From contig JALFTO010000012.1 in assembly GCA_022779165.1 (NCBI GenBank), positions 1-41,737 of the forward strand: DNA of 41,737 nucleotides. Reading direction: 5' to 3'. This stretch comes from Lachnospiraceae bacterium. GTDB lineage: Bacteria > Bacillota > Clostridia > Lachnospirales > Lachnospiraceae. A program made the translations under genes and the position numbers. Below, in pieces: positions 21,570 through 32,326 of the stretch; the stretch's first letter is position 1; every line of letters starts with the position of its first letter. The notes beneath the pieces were generated by a model that saw only the letters and a program-made list of their open reading frames with translations, made no database searches and was not told the origin of the DNA.

Positions 21570-21601
21570 GACATCGGGCGGTCTGCCCGGTGTCATTTTT
21601 C
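21570..21601 (+). terminator. Rho-independent terminator
   Basis: gacatcgggcggtctgcccggtgtc stem followed by attttt. Confidence 0.8.
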
Positions 21602-21715
21602 ATTTCTGATTATCTTTTTTTCCGGAAGAATCAAACAGAAATCAAATTCTTAACACATTCAAACTTATTTCAAGGAAATTTTCTAAAGAGAAAAAACACA
21701 GGATCGGGAGGTAAC

Positions 21716-24328
21716 ATGAAACGGAAAAACAAAATAGTGTTGAAATTTTTCGCAGTCGCACTGACGGTTTCTTTTTTGTACCCTTTTTGCAGCCTTCCGC
21801 TTAATGCGGAAGAGATGGCAGCTGCACCGGCAATGCAATCAGTGACGGAAAGCAGGCAGGAGGAAGAGCAGGAAAATGTGCCGGAAGCTGAACGGCAGGA
21901 AAGCCGGGAAACGGTGCCGGATGTTGGACAGGAAGAGGAAAGCGAAAGCGCGTCAGAAGCCGGACAGGAAGAAGGGAAAGAAAGCGCGTCAGAAACCGGA
22001 CTGAGCGGAGAAGCAATCGGGGATGCACAGACGGACGATGCACAGGAGGAAGAGATCGCGGGGAGAGAAGAAATTGATGACGCAGAACAGGAGGAGGCAG
22101 TTGCGGAGCCACAGCCGGTTGTGGGCAGGAGTCTTATGGCACTCAGATCGGTTTCCACCACAGGGATTGACGGCGATGATCCGGAGGCGGGGCAGAGTGA
22201 TACATTCGGTTACACAGGAGGAGAAGTACAGTGGACTGTTCCGGTGAGCGGCTATTATGACATCTATTGTTATGGCGCAAAGGGCGGTAGTGGTTCGGCA
22301 CATCAGAGAAATAAATATAATTCGAACAACTATGCCAGCGCTTCCGGCGGAAATCCCGGTGCTGCACGCGCGTCCAGAGTGTTTTTGCAGCAGGGAATGA
22401 GCCTGACGATGCACGCCGGAGGTGCCGGTGGAAATGGAAAATGTGATTCCTACGCAGGCAGGGATCAGGGCGGCAGCGGGGGCTACAACGATGGCGGCAG
22501 AGGCAGCGGACGCAGTACAATATGCGACAATGATGACAATCATAATGGCTCCTGCGCCTCCGGCGGAGGCGGTGGGTCATCCTATATTTTATACGGGGAA
22601 ACCAAAATTATATCGGCAGCCGGTGGAAATGGCGGCAGTGCATCGTATCGTTGCAATGATGGAAGCGGCTCCGCATCGGGAGGTTACGGAGGAGGCAGCA
22701 CGGCGTTAAACAGTACGGATGAGGTGGCATGGCAGACGGATGAGCTAAATGAGGAAAGTTACGGAGTGAACAGTGGAGATGGATATATTCAGCTGACGCT
22801 GATCAAAGTGATGCCTTTTGTTAAACTGGAGGCAGTTCCGGAAGACTGGACATGTGATGCGGTGGAATTGACCGCAACGGTTAAGTCTACAGGGAACGGT
22901 CTGGAGGATAACTATCTGTCGTGGGAAAGTGCAGAGGACGGCAGCGAAATATGGACGGATTCTCTGACATACACGGTGGATAAAAATGGAACCTATACCT
23001 GTAAGATACGCGATATTGACGGAAATACAGGGACGGCGGAAATCAGAGTGGACAACATCGATAAACTGAAACCTTCGGCAGAGATCACATCGACACAGGA
23101 GTGGACAACCGAACCGGTCACTCTGACTGTGTCTGCCGAGGATAGGGCTGCAACAGATGAATATGGCTGCAGCGGCCTCGCGGAAGCAGCATATCTGTGG
23201 GGAAAGAACGGAGAAAGGCAGGAAGAGGAAATCTGGGGTACAGATATCACATACACAGTGGATGCGAGCGGCAGCTATTTCTGCAAGGTGCGCGATCAGG
23301 CAGGCAATATACGGAAGGTGGATTACTATATCGGCTGCATTGATGTGACAGCACCGTCAGCAACGCTGACAGCTGATCAGACAAAACCGACATGGAGAGA
23401 TGTGACCCTGACAGTCACTGCAACTGATACAGGCATCGGACTGGCAGAACTGCCGTACTGCTGGGAACAGGATGAGGACGGAGAGGATATCTGGACGGCG
23501 GAGAACACACTTGTAACAGATCAAAACGGCCTCTATCACTGTAAAGTACGGGATGTGCTCGGTAATACCACAGAGGTGACTTGTCTGGTCAATAATATTG
23601 ATAAGAGCTTAAAATATAAAAGTGACAGTGATGGCGGAAGTCATTCCGGAGGCGGTGGAGGTGAAAATGAGCCGCAAAAGACAGAACAGGATCAGGTGAT
23701 GCCGGATGGGATACTGCCTGAAGAACTTGTGGAGCTGGCAGCGGAAATGCAGACGGAACAGGACGGTGATGGAGATGATGGACATCGCGGAAGAAAAATG
23801 TCCGATGTAAACAGAGATGGAGACGTTCCGGATAAACTACAGGAGCTGCTTGGCATGACAGACGGAGAACCGGAAATCATGGAGGAGGAAATTATCACGC
23901 CGATCCGGCCGACGCTGTCTCCCGAGCCATCCGATGAGAATGCACAGCACGGAACGGTTCAGAAAGAGGAAGACGGGAAACGTTTTTGGGATGATCCCGA
24001 TATCAAAACCATCATTCTGTATTCCGCATGGCTGGCGGTGATACTGTGCGGACTTGCATGGCTTCTCTTCTCCCTGCTGTTTGAGCATGTGACAGTGTAC
24101 CGCGCTGACAGGAAGGGAAGATTCCGAAAGGCAGGGCGTCTCGTGATCGTTCGTAAGAAGGATTACCGGCAGATCAACCTCACTCCTCTGCAGGAAAAGA
24201 ATGAGGACAGGAAGTATAAACTGCGTTTTTCCCGGGGATTTGCATATTTGAACAAAAAGGAAAAAATACTGATCCGGACGTATCATGGCGTGGAACTCAG
24301 GAATGTCAGCAGGGAAATCATAATGTAA
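21716..24328 (+). CDS. large surface-anchored protein: signal peptide, Glu-rich segment, Gly-rich (ALK/LTK-like) domain, three Ig-like repeats, C-terminal TM and basic tail
   Basis: MKRKNKIVLKFFAVALTVSFLYPFCSLPLNA signal. GGEVQWTVPVSGYYDIYCYGAKGGSGS...SGGGGGSSYILYG. Three units ending YTCKIRDIDGNT / YFCKVRDQAGNI / YHCKVRDVLGNT. TM IILYSAWLAVILCGLAWLLFSLLF near the C-terminus. Start trimmed to ATG 21716 after gggagg. Confidence 0.75.
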   Translation: MKRKNKIVLKFFAVALTVSFLYPFCSLPLNAEEMAAAPAMQSVTESRQEEEQENVPEAERQESRETVPDVGQEEESESASEAGQEEGKESASETGLSGEAIGDAQTDDAQEEEIAGREEIDDAEQEEAVAEPQPVVGRSLMALRSVSTTGIDGDDPEAGQSDTFGYTGGEVQWTVPVSGYYDIYCYGAKGGSGSAHQRNKYNSNNYASASGGNPGAARASRVFLQQGMSLTMHAGGAGGNGKCDSYAGRDQGGSGGYNDGGRGSGRSTICDNDDNHNGSCASGGGGGSSYILYGETKIISAAGGNGGSASYRCNDGSGSASGGYGGGSTALNSTDEVAWQTDELNEESYGVNSGDGYIQLTLIKVMPFVKLEAVPEDWTCDAVELTATVKSTGNGLEDNYLSWESAEDGSEIWTDSLTYTVDKNGTYTCKIRDIDGNTGTAEIRVDNIDKLKPSAEITSTQEWTTEPVTLTVSAEDRAATDEYGCSGLAEAAYLWGKNGERQEEEIWGTDITYTVDASGSYFCKVRDQAGNIRKVDYYIGCIDVTAPSATLTADQTKPTWRDVTLTVTATDTGIGLAELPYCWEQDEDGEDIWTAENTLVTDQNGLYHCKVRDVLGNTTEVTCLVNNIDKSLKYKSDSDGGSHSGGGGGENEPQKTEQDQVMPDGILPEELVELAAEMQTEQDGDGDDGHRGRKMSDVNRDGDVPDKLQELLGMTDGEPEIMEEEIITPIRPTLSPEPSDENAQHGTVQKEEDGKRFWDDPDIKTIILYSAWLAVILCGLAWLLFSLLFEHVTVYRADRKGRFRKAGRLVIVRKKDYRQINLTPLQEKNEDRKYKLRFSRGFAYLNKKEKILIRTYHGVELRNVSREIIM
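21926..21997 (+). repeat. 36-bp tandem repeat, two units, inside the surface protein gene
   Basis: ggacaggaagaggaaagcgaaagcgcgtcagaagcc followed by ggacaggaagaagggaaagaaagcgcgtcagaaacc. Confidence 0.75.
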
Positions 24329-24358
24329 AGGCTGAGTGAAAAATATCAAAAATAATTC

Positions 24359-24387
24359 TTGCATTATTGTATACAATATGCTAACAT
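24359..24387 (+). promoter_or_regulatory. sigma-A type promoter for the T-box leader
   Basis: TTGCAT, 17-nt spacer, TAACAT. Confidence 0.45.
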
Positions 24388-24399
24388 AACTATCAAAGT

Positions 24400-24745
24400 T
24401 ACGGTCAGAGGCAAAGACCGGGGAAATGCGATGAAGGAGACTCTTGTTACAGAAAGCGACAGGAATGCGGTGTCACCGACTGAGAGCACTGCTGGTGGGA
24501 AGTAATAAAGGGAACACTCCGGAGCAGATATCCTGAACAGCCGGATTGGTAAAAGTAGGGGTATACGTTGTGCGCGTTAAGCACAGAGAGTGGATAAGGC
24601 GGTCAAGCGGCTTGGGTCTGTATCGGATGAGATTTGATAACAGATAGAGCTGTCGGCTTATCAATGCGGGTGGTACCGCGGGTGATTGAACAAAAGATTT
24701 CCCGTCCCGGAATGCAGTTAATTGCGTTCCGGGATTTTTTTATTC
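24400..24745 (+). promoter_or_regulatory. T-box riboswitch leader of aspS-gatCAB
   Basis: gatgaaggagac (24430-24441), gagagcactgctggtgg distal loop, ggaacactccggagc, aaaagtagg, gcgggtggtaccgcg T-box sequence (about 24666-24680), terminator cccggaatgcagttaattgcgttccggg + T7 (about 24706-24741). Confidence 0.92.
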
Positions 24746-24794
24746 CTTTTTCCAAAAGGCAGTTCCGGAATGCACCAAAGAAGGGAGAAAAGAC

Positions 24795-26543
24795 ATGAGC
24801 GCAAACATTTACAGAGACATGACATTGCAGCATATCGCGGAGAGTGATATCGGGAAGACCGTCAGGGTGGCCGGCTGGGTGGAAAACATCCGAGATCACG
24901 GCGGGGTATCCTTTATTGATCTGAGAGATATGTACGGCGTCCTTCAGGTGGTGATCCGCAAGACGGAACTGCTGAAAGGGATTGCGAAGGAGATGAGTGT
25001 ATCCATTCAGGGATTGATCGAGAAACGGGATGAGGAGACATACAATCCAAAGATCCCGACCGGAACGATTGAACTTGAGGCGCAGGAGATCACGGTGCTT
25101 GGCAAGGTCTATAAGCAGCTTCCTTTTGAGATCATGACCTCAAAGGAGACCAGGGAGGATGTCCGGTTAAAATACAGATACCTTGATCTGAGAAACCAGA
25201 AGGTAAAGGATAATATTATTTTCCGATCAAAAGTGATCGCATTCCTTCGGGAAAAGATGACAGAGATGGGATTTTTGGAGATTCAGACGCCGATCCTGTG
25301 TGCGTCCTCTCCGGAGGGGGCCAGAGACTATATTGTGCCTTCCCGCAAGTTCAAGGGCAAATTTTATGCGCTGCCCCAGGCACCGCAGCAGTATAAGCAG
25401 CTTCTGATGGTATCGGGGTTTGACAAATATTTTCAGATCGCGCCGTGTTTCCGTGATGAGGATGCAAGGGCGGACCGTTCCCCGGGAGAGTTCTATCAGC
25501 TTGATTTTGAGATGAGCTTTGCAACGCAGGAGGATGTGTTCCGTGTGGGTGAGAAGATTCTGGAGGCGACTTTCCGGAAATTTGCACCGGAGGGAGCGCA
25601 GATCACAGCGGCGCCGTTCCCTATCATCAGTTACAAGCAGGCGATGCTCGAGTTCGGGAGTGACAAGCCCGACCTGAGAAATCCGCTCAGAATTATTGAT
25701 GTGACAGAATTTTTCCAGAAATGTACCTTTAAGCCGTTCTTAAAAAAGACGGTGCGTGCGATCAAGGTTCACGCCGACATGTCAAAGGGCTTTCATGAGA
25801 AACTCCTTGATTTTGCCGTGTCCCTCGGCATGGGCGGTCTAGGCTATCTGGAAGTGGAGGAGGATCTGTCCTATAAGGGACCGATCGATAAATTTATTCC
25901 GGAGGAATATAAGAAGGAACTGGCTGAACTTGCGGGGCTTGAGGCGGGCGATACCATATTCTTTATCGCAGATAAAGAAGAACGTGCCTGCTATTATGCG
26001 GGACAGATCCGCAATGAGCTGGGAAAGAAGCTGGATCTGTACGAAAAGAATGCTTACCGTTTTTGCTATGTGAATGATTTTCCGATGTATGAGCTGGATC
26101 CGGAGACGAAGCAGTTGGGCTTCACCCACAATCCGTTCTCCATGCCGCAGGGCGGGCTGAAAGCGCTTGAGGAACAGGATCCGCTTAAGATCCTGGCTTA
26201 TCAGTATGACATCGTATGCAACGGCGTGGAGCTGTCCTCCGGCGCTGTGAGAAATCACGATATCGACATCATGGTCAAAGCGTTTGCGTTGGCAGGATAT
26301 GACGAGGAGACGCTCAAGAACAAGTTTGGCGCGCTGTATCAGGCGTTCCAGTTCGGCGCTCCGCCGCACTCAGGCATGGCACCCGGTGTGGACCGCATGA
26401 TCATGCTGCTTCGGAACGAGGAGAACATCCGCGAGGTGATCGCATTCCCGATGAACGGCAATGCGCAGGATCTGATGTGCGGCGCACCGAATGATGTGAC
26501 GGAGCAGCAGCTTCGTGAGGTGCACATCAAGGTGAGAGATTGA
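24795..26543 (+). CDS. aspS: aspartyl-tRNA synthetase, bacterial type
   Basis: VRVAGWVENIRDHGGVSFIDLRD; RYLDLRN; QAPQQYKQLLMVSGFDKYFQIAPCFRDEDARADR; GVDRMIMLL. Confidence 0.97.
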   Translation: MSANIYRDMTLQHIAESDIGKTVRVAGWVENIRDHGGVSFIDLRDMYGVLQVVIRKTELLKGIAKEMSVSIQGLIEKRDEETYNPKIPTGTIELEAQEITVLGKVYKQLPFEIMTSKETREDVRLKYRYLDLRNQKVKDNIIFRSKVIAFLREKMTEMGFLEIQTPILCASSPEGARDYIVPSRKFKGKFYALPQAPQQYKQLLMVSGFDKYFQIAPCFRDEDARADRSPGEFYQLDFEMSFATQEDVFRVGEKILEATFRKFAPEGAQITAAPFPIISYKQAMLEFGSDKPDLRNPLRIIDVTEFFQKCTFKPFLKKTVRAIKVHADMSKGFHEKLLDFAVSLGMGGLGYLEVEEDLSYKGPIDKFIPEEYKKELAELAGLEAGDTIFFIADKEERACYYAGQIRNELGKKLDLYEKNAYRFCYVNDFPMYELDPETKQLGFTHNPFSMPQGGLKALEEQDPLKILAYQYDIVCNGVELSSGAVRNHDIDIMVKAFALAGYDEETLKNKFGALYQAFQFGAPPHSGMAPGVDRMIMLLRNEENIREVIAFPMNGNAQDLMCGAPNDVTEQQLREVHIKVRD

Positions 26544-26555
26544 CGGAGGAAGAAA

Positions 26556-26849
26556 ATGGCAAATATCATTTCCGATGAGACAATAGAATATGTAGGCATT
26601 CTTGCCAAACTTGAACTCTCCGATGAGGAGAAGGAGCAGGCCAAGAAGGATATGGGCAGGATGCTCGATTATATCGATAAGCTGGGAGAACTGGACACGA
26701 CCGGCGTGGAACCGATGTCCCATGTTTTTCCTGTGGAGAATGTATTCCGTGAGGACGTGGTCACAAACGGAGATACCAGAGAGGAACTGTTGACAAACGC
26801 ACCGGGGGAGAAGGACGGTATGTTTATGGTGCCCCGGACATTTGAATAG
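26556..26849 (+). CDS. gatC: Asp/Glu-tRNA(Asn/Gln) amidotransferase subunit C
   Basis: [45 protein letters not shown]. Confidence 0.94.
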   Translation: MANIISDETIEYVGILAKLELSDEEKEQAKKDMGRMLDYIDKLGELDTTGVEPMSHVFPVENVFREDVVTNGDTREELLTNAPGEKDGMFMVPRTFE

Positions 26850-26862
26850 GAGGGCTCCCGGT

Positions 26863-28326
26863 ATGGACTTAAAACAGATGACGGCTGTAGAACTATCAGC
26901 TGCGATCAAGGACAAAAAAGTGACGGTGAGAGAGGCTGTGGAGGTTTCTCTTGACGCCATTGCAAAAAAAGAGGAAAGCCTGAACTGCTATGTGACTGTT
27001 GACAGGGAAGGCGCGTTGCAAAGAGCGGACGAAGTGCAGAAAAAAATGGATGACGGCACACTGACCGGACCGCTTGCCGGGGTGCCGGTTGCAGTCAAGG
27101 ACAATATGTGTACGAAGGGGATGCTCACGACCTGTTCCTCTAAGATACTCGGGAATTTTGTGCCCACTTTCACAGCGGATGCGGTGCTTCGGCTGGAAGA
27201 GGCGGGGGCAGTGATCCTCGGTAAGACGAATATGGATGAGTTTGCGATGGGGTCGACCACGGAGACATCCGCCTATGGTGTTACCAGGAATCCATGGAAT
27301 GAAGAGCATGTGCCGGGAGGATCTTCGGGCGGGTCGGCAGCCGCTGTGGCGGCAGGCGAATGCTTCTTTGCGCTCGGCTCCGACACCGGCGGTTCCATCA
27401 GACAGCCTGCGTCCTTCTGCGGTGTGGTGGGGATGAAGCCGACATACGGCACAGTTTCACGGTATGGATTGATCGCTTACGGTTCCTCACTCGATCAGAT
27501 CGGACCGCTCTGTAAGGATGTGACGGACTGCGCCACGATCCTGGAAGTCATTGCGGGACATGATTCCAAGGATTCCACTTCCATAAAGAGAGAGGATGCA
27601 GACTTTACTTCCGCACTGCAGGAGGATGTTACGGGGATGAAGATCGGCATTCCGAGAGACTATTTCGGAGAGGGACTTGATCCCGAGGTAAAAGCTTCCG
27701 TACTGGCAGCGGCAGAGCTTTTGAAGGCAAAGGGCGCTATGGTGGAAGAGTTTGACTTAAGCCTGGTGGATTATGCCATTCCGGCATATTATACGATCGC
27801 TGCGGCGGAGGCGAGTTCCAATCTGGAACGCTTTGACGGGATCAAATACGGTTACCGTGCCGAGGATTGTGAGGAACTCCATCAGATGTACAAGAAGACG
27901 CGCTCCCGGGGCTTCGGCGCGGAGGTCAAGCGCCGCATTATGCTGGGCTCGTTTGTTTTAAGTTCCGGTTATTACGATGCGTATTATCTGAAAGCGCTCC
28001 GTGTAAAGGCGCTGATAAAAAAGGCGTTTGATGATGCATTTTCCAAATATGACGTGATACTGGGGCCGGCGGCGCCCACGACGGCACCGGAACTCGGAAA
28101 GAGTCTACAGGATCCGATCCGGATGTATCTGGGCGATATCTATACGATATCCGTCAATCTGGCAGGACTTCCGGGAATCACAGTTCCCTGCGGTATGGAC
28201 AGCAAAGGGCTGCCGATCGGTGTACAGCTCATCGGGGACTGCTTCCAGGAGAAGAAGCTTTTGCGGATGGCATACACCTATGAGAAAGCAAGAGGACCCT
28301 TCGGTCTGGATAAGGAGGGCAGATAG
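26863..28326 (+). CDS. gatA: Asp/Glu-tRNA(Asn/Gln) amidotransferase subunit A
   Basis: Amidase signature VPGGSSGGSAAAVAAGECFFALGSDTGGSIRQPASFCGVVGMKPTYGTVSRYG; start ATG 26863. Confidence 0.97.
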   Translation: MDLKQMTAVELSAAIKDKKVTVREAVEVSLDAIAKKEESLNCYVTVDREGALQRADEVQKKMDDGTLTGPLAGVPVAVKDNMCTKGMLTTCSSKILGNFVPTFTADAVLRLEEAGAVILGKTNMDEFAMGSTTETSAYGVTRNPWNEEHVPGGSSGGSAAAVAAGECFFALGSDTGGSIRQPASFCGVVGMKPTYGTVSRYGLIAYGSSLDQIGPLCKDVTDCATILEVIAGHDSKDSTSIKREDADFTSALQEDVTGMKIGIPRDYFGEGLDPEVKASVLAAAELLKAKGAMVEEFDLSLVDYAIPAYYTIAAAEASSNLERFDGIKYGYRAEDCEELHQMYKKTRSRGFGAEVKRRIMLGSFVLSSGYYDAYYLKALRVKALIKKAFDDAFSKYDVILGPAAPTTAPELGKSLQDPIRMYLGDIYTISVNLAGLPGITVPCGMDSKGLPIGVQLIGDCFQEKKLLRMAYTYEKARGPFGLDKEGR

Positions 28327-29763
28327 ATGGCACGAGAATATGAGACAGTGATCGGTCTGGAGGTTCATGTGGAGCTTGCGACCAAAACCAAGATTTTCTG
28401 CGGCTGCTCCACGGCGTTCGGCGGAGAGCCGAATACTCATACCTGTCCGGTCTGTACCGGTATGCCGGGATCACTTCCGGTATTAAATAAGAAGGTACTC
28501 GAATATGCCGTGGCAGTAGGTCTGGCGGCAAACTGCAAAATCACGCAGTATTGTAAATTTGACAGGAAGAATTATTTCTATCCCGACAATCCTCAGAATT
28601 ATCAGATTTCCCAACTTTATCTGCCGATCTGCCGCGACGGTTATGTGGAGATTATGACGGAGAGCGGCACCAAGAAAGTCGGCATTCATGAGATCCATAT
28701 GGAGGAGGATGCGGGCAAGCTGATTCATGACGAGTGGGAAGACTGTACACTGGTGGACTATAACCGTTCCGGTGTGCCGCTGATTGAGATCGTGTCGGAG
28801 CCGGATATGCGCAGCGCCGATGAGGTCATTGCTTATCTGGAGAAGCTGCGGCTGATGATCCAGTATCTCGGCGCTTCCGACTGCAAACTGCAAGAGGGCT
28901 CCATGCGTGCGGACGTGAATCTGTCTGTGCGTGAGGTGGGAGCAAAAGAGTTCGGAACCAGAACAGAGATGAAGAACCTGAATTCCTTCCGGGCAATCGC
29001 CAGAGCGATCGAAGACGAGAGAGCACGTCAGATCGATCTGCTTGAAGCGGGCGAGGCAGTCGTGCAGGAAACCAGGAGATGGGATGACGGCAAGGGTGTG
29101 TCTTATGCTATGCGCTCCAAGGAGGATGCGCAGGACTACCGGTATTTCCCGGATCCCGATCTGACGCCGGTGCATGTGAGCGATGAGTGGCTTGAGCAGA
29201 TCCGCGCATCACAGCCGGAATTTCGTGAGGAGAAGATAGAGCGTTATCGGCGTGAATTTGATATCCCGGATTATGACATCGAGATCATCACGGGCGCCAA
29301 GCGGATGGCGGATCTGTTCGAGGAAACGGTGGCGCTGGGAGCCGAGCCCAAGAAGGTGTCCAACTGGCTCATGGGAGAAACGATGCGTCTGATGAAAGAG
29401 ACAGAGACGGACGCAGCGGATTTGTGCTTCACACCGGGACATCTTGCGAAGCTGATCTCGCTGGTGGACGCAAAGGCAATCACCAACACCGTGGCGAAAG
29501 AGGTCTTCGAGGTGATGTTTGCAAAGGATATCGATCCCGAAAGTTACGTTGAGGAAAAGGGCTTAAAGACCGTGAATGACGAGGGCGCACTGCGGGCGAC
29601 AGTGGAGCGCGTGATTGCGGAGAATCCCCAGTCGGTTTCCGATTATCTCGGCGGCAAAGAGAAAGCCATCGGATTCCTGGTAGGGCAGACGATGAAGGCG
29701 ATGAAAGGAAAGGCTGATCCCGGATCGGTAAATACATTGTTAAAAGAACTCCTTTCCAAATAG
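28327..29763 (+). CDS. gatB: Asp/Glu-tRNA(Asn/Gln) amidotransferase subunit B
   Basis: YETVIGLEVHVELATKTKIFCGCSTAFG; YFYPDNPQNYQISQ; MRADVNLSVRE. Confidence 0.97.
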   Translation: MAREYETVIGLEVHVELATKTKIFCGCSTAFGGEPNTHTCPVCTGMPGSLPVLNKKVLEYAVAVGLAANCKITQYCKFDRKNYFYPDNPQNYQISQLYLPICRDGYVEIMTESGTKKVGIHEIHMEEDAGKLIHDEWEDCTLVDYNRSGVPLIEIVSEPDMRSADEVIAYLEKLRLMIQYLGASDCKLQEGSMRADVNLSVREVGAKEFGTRTEMKNLNSFRAIARAIEDERARQIDLLEAGEAVVQETRRWDDGKGVSYAMRSKEDAQDYRYFPDPDLTPVHVSDEWLEQIRASQPEFREEKIERYRREFDIPDYDIEIITGAKRMADLFEETVALGAEPKKVSNWLMGETMRLMKETETDAADLCFTPGHLAKLISLVDAKAITNTVAKEVFEVMFAKDIDPESYVEEKGLKTVNDEGALRATVERVIAENPQSVSDYLGGKEKAIGFLVGQTMKAMKGKADPGSVNTLLKELLSK

Positions 29764-29871
29764 AAGACGTAAATCGCTTGAATCTGCCCCTGTTTTGTAT
29801 TACTATAAGTATATGTGGAAGCGGAAGTTTCCGAGTGTGTACTGCGAAGCAGACGGGGAAAGGATAAACCG

Positions 29872-30357
29872 ATGGATCATACATTTATTGAAGTGCTTAT
29901 TCAGAGGAAGAGGAACGGGGCGGCAGGAATTCTGAAGATCGCGCTTGGCGCGGTGGCGGTATTGTCTCTGCTTCTGTTTTTCTACAGCTTCTTTTGCATC
30001 GTTGTGACAATAGCAGCAGGGTTGGGAGCGTATTATTTCTATCTTCAGGAATATGTGGAATATGAGTACAGTTTTCTCGACAGAGAATTGACAGTGGATA
30101 AGATCATGGCAAAGAGCGTGCGCAGGAAGCAGGGAGATTACCAGATGGACAGGCTGACTGCCGCAGCGCCGGAAGGCTCATCGAAACTGGATGGATACCG
30201 TAATGGCCGGTATAAAGTGAAAAACTATTCCGGCAACACGGAGACGCCCAGGATGATACTTTATTTTGAGGATGGACTGGAACTGATTCTGGATCGTGAT
30301 GAGGAATTGCTGCAGGCGATGCGCATGGTTGCGCCGAGCAAGGTGTCGTTGCAATAA
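29872..30357 (+). CDS. small membrane protein of unknown function (resembles Lachnospiraceae DUF6106-like proteins)
   Basis: MDHTFIEVLIQRKRNGAAGILKIALGAVAVLSLLLFFYSFFCIVVTIAAGLGAYYFYLQEYVEYEYSFLDRELTVDKIMAKS; hydrophobic segments then a soluble domain. Confidence 0.6.
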   Translation: MDHTFIEVLIQRKRNGAAGILKIALGAVAVLSLLLFFYSFFCIVVTIAAGLGAYYFYLQEYVEYEYSFLDRELTVDKIMAKSVRRKQGDYQMDRLTAAAPEGSSKLDGYRNGRYKVKNYSGNTETPRMILYFEDGLELILDRDEELLQAMRMVAPSKVSLQ

Positions 30358-30367
30358 ATAACGGAGA

Positions 30368-30396
30368 AAAAGGCTGTTTTTTAACAGTCTTTTTTC
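30368..30396 (+). terminator. Rho-independent terminator
   Basis: aaaggctgttttttaacagtctttttt. Confidence 0.65.
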
Positions 30397-30407
30397 GGTT
30401 GGAAAGG

Positions 30408-30436
30408 TTGACACGGCAGGACAAGTTTGTTAAACT
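30408..30436 (+). promoter_or_regulatory. sigma-A promoter for guaB
   Basis: TTGACA, 17-nt spacer, TAAACT. Confidence 0.7.
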
Positions 30437-30456
30437 TTCTAACAATAAATTGATAG

Positions 30457-32320
<1,864 letters not shown>

Positions 32321-32326
<6 letters not shown>

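Noticed and set aside
24535-24538. Second GAAC (cctGAACag) in the T-box leader as the specifier
   Set aside because: By alignment of conserved blocks it corresponds to the CUGAA segment after stem I, not the specifier loop; the 24523 AAC fits better.
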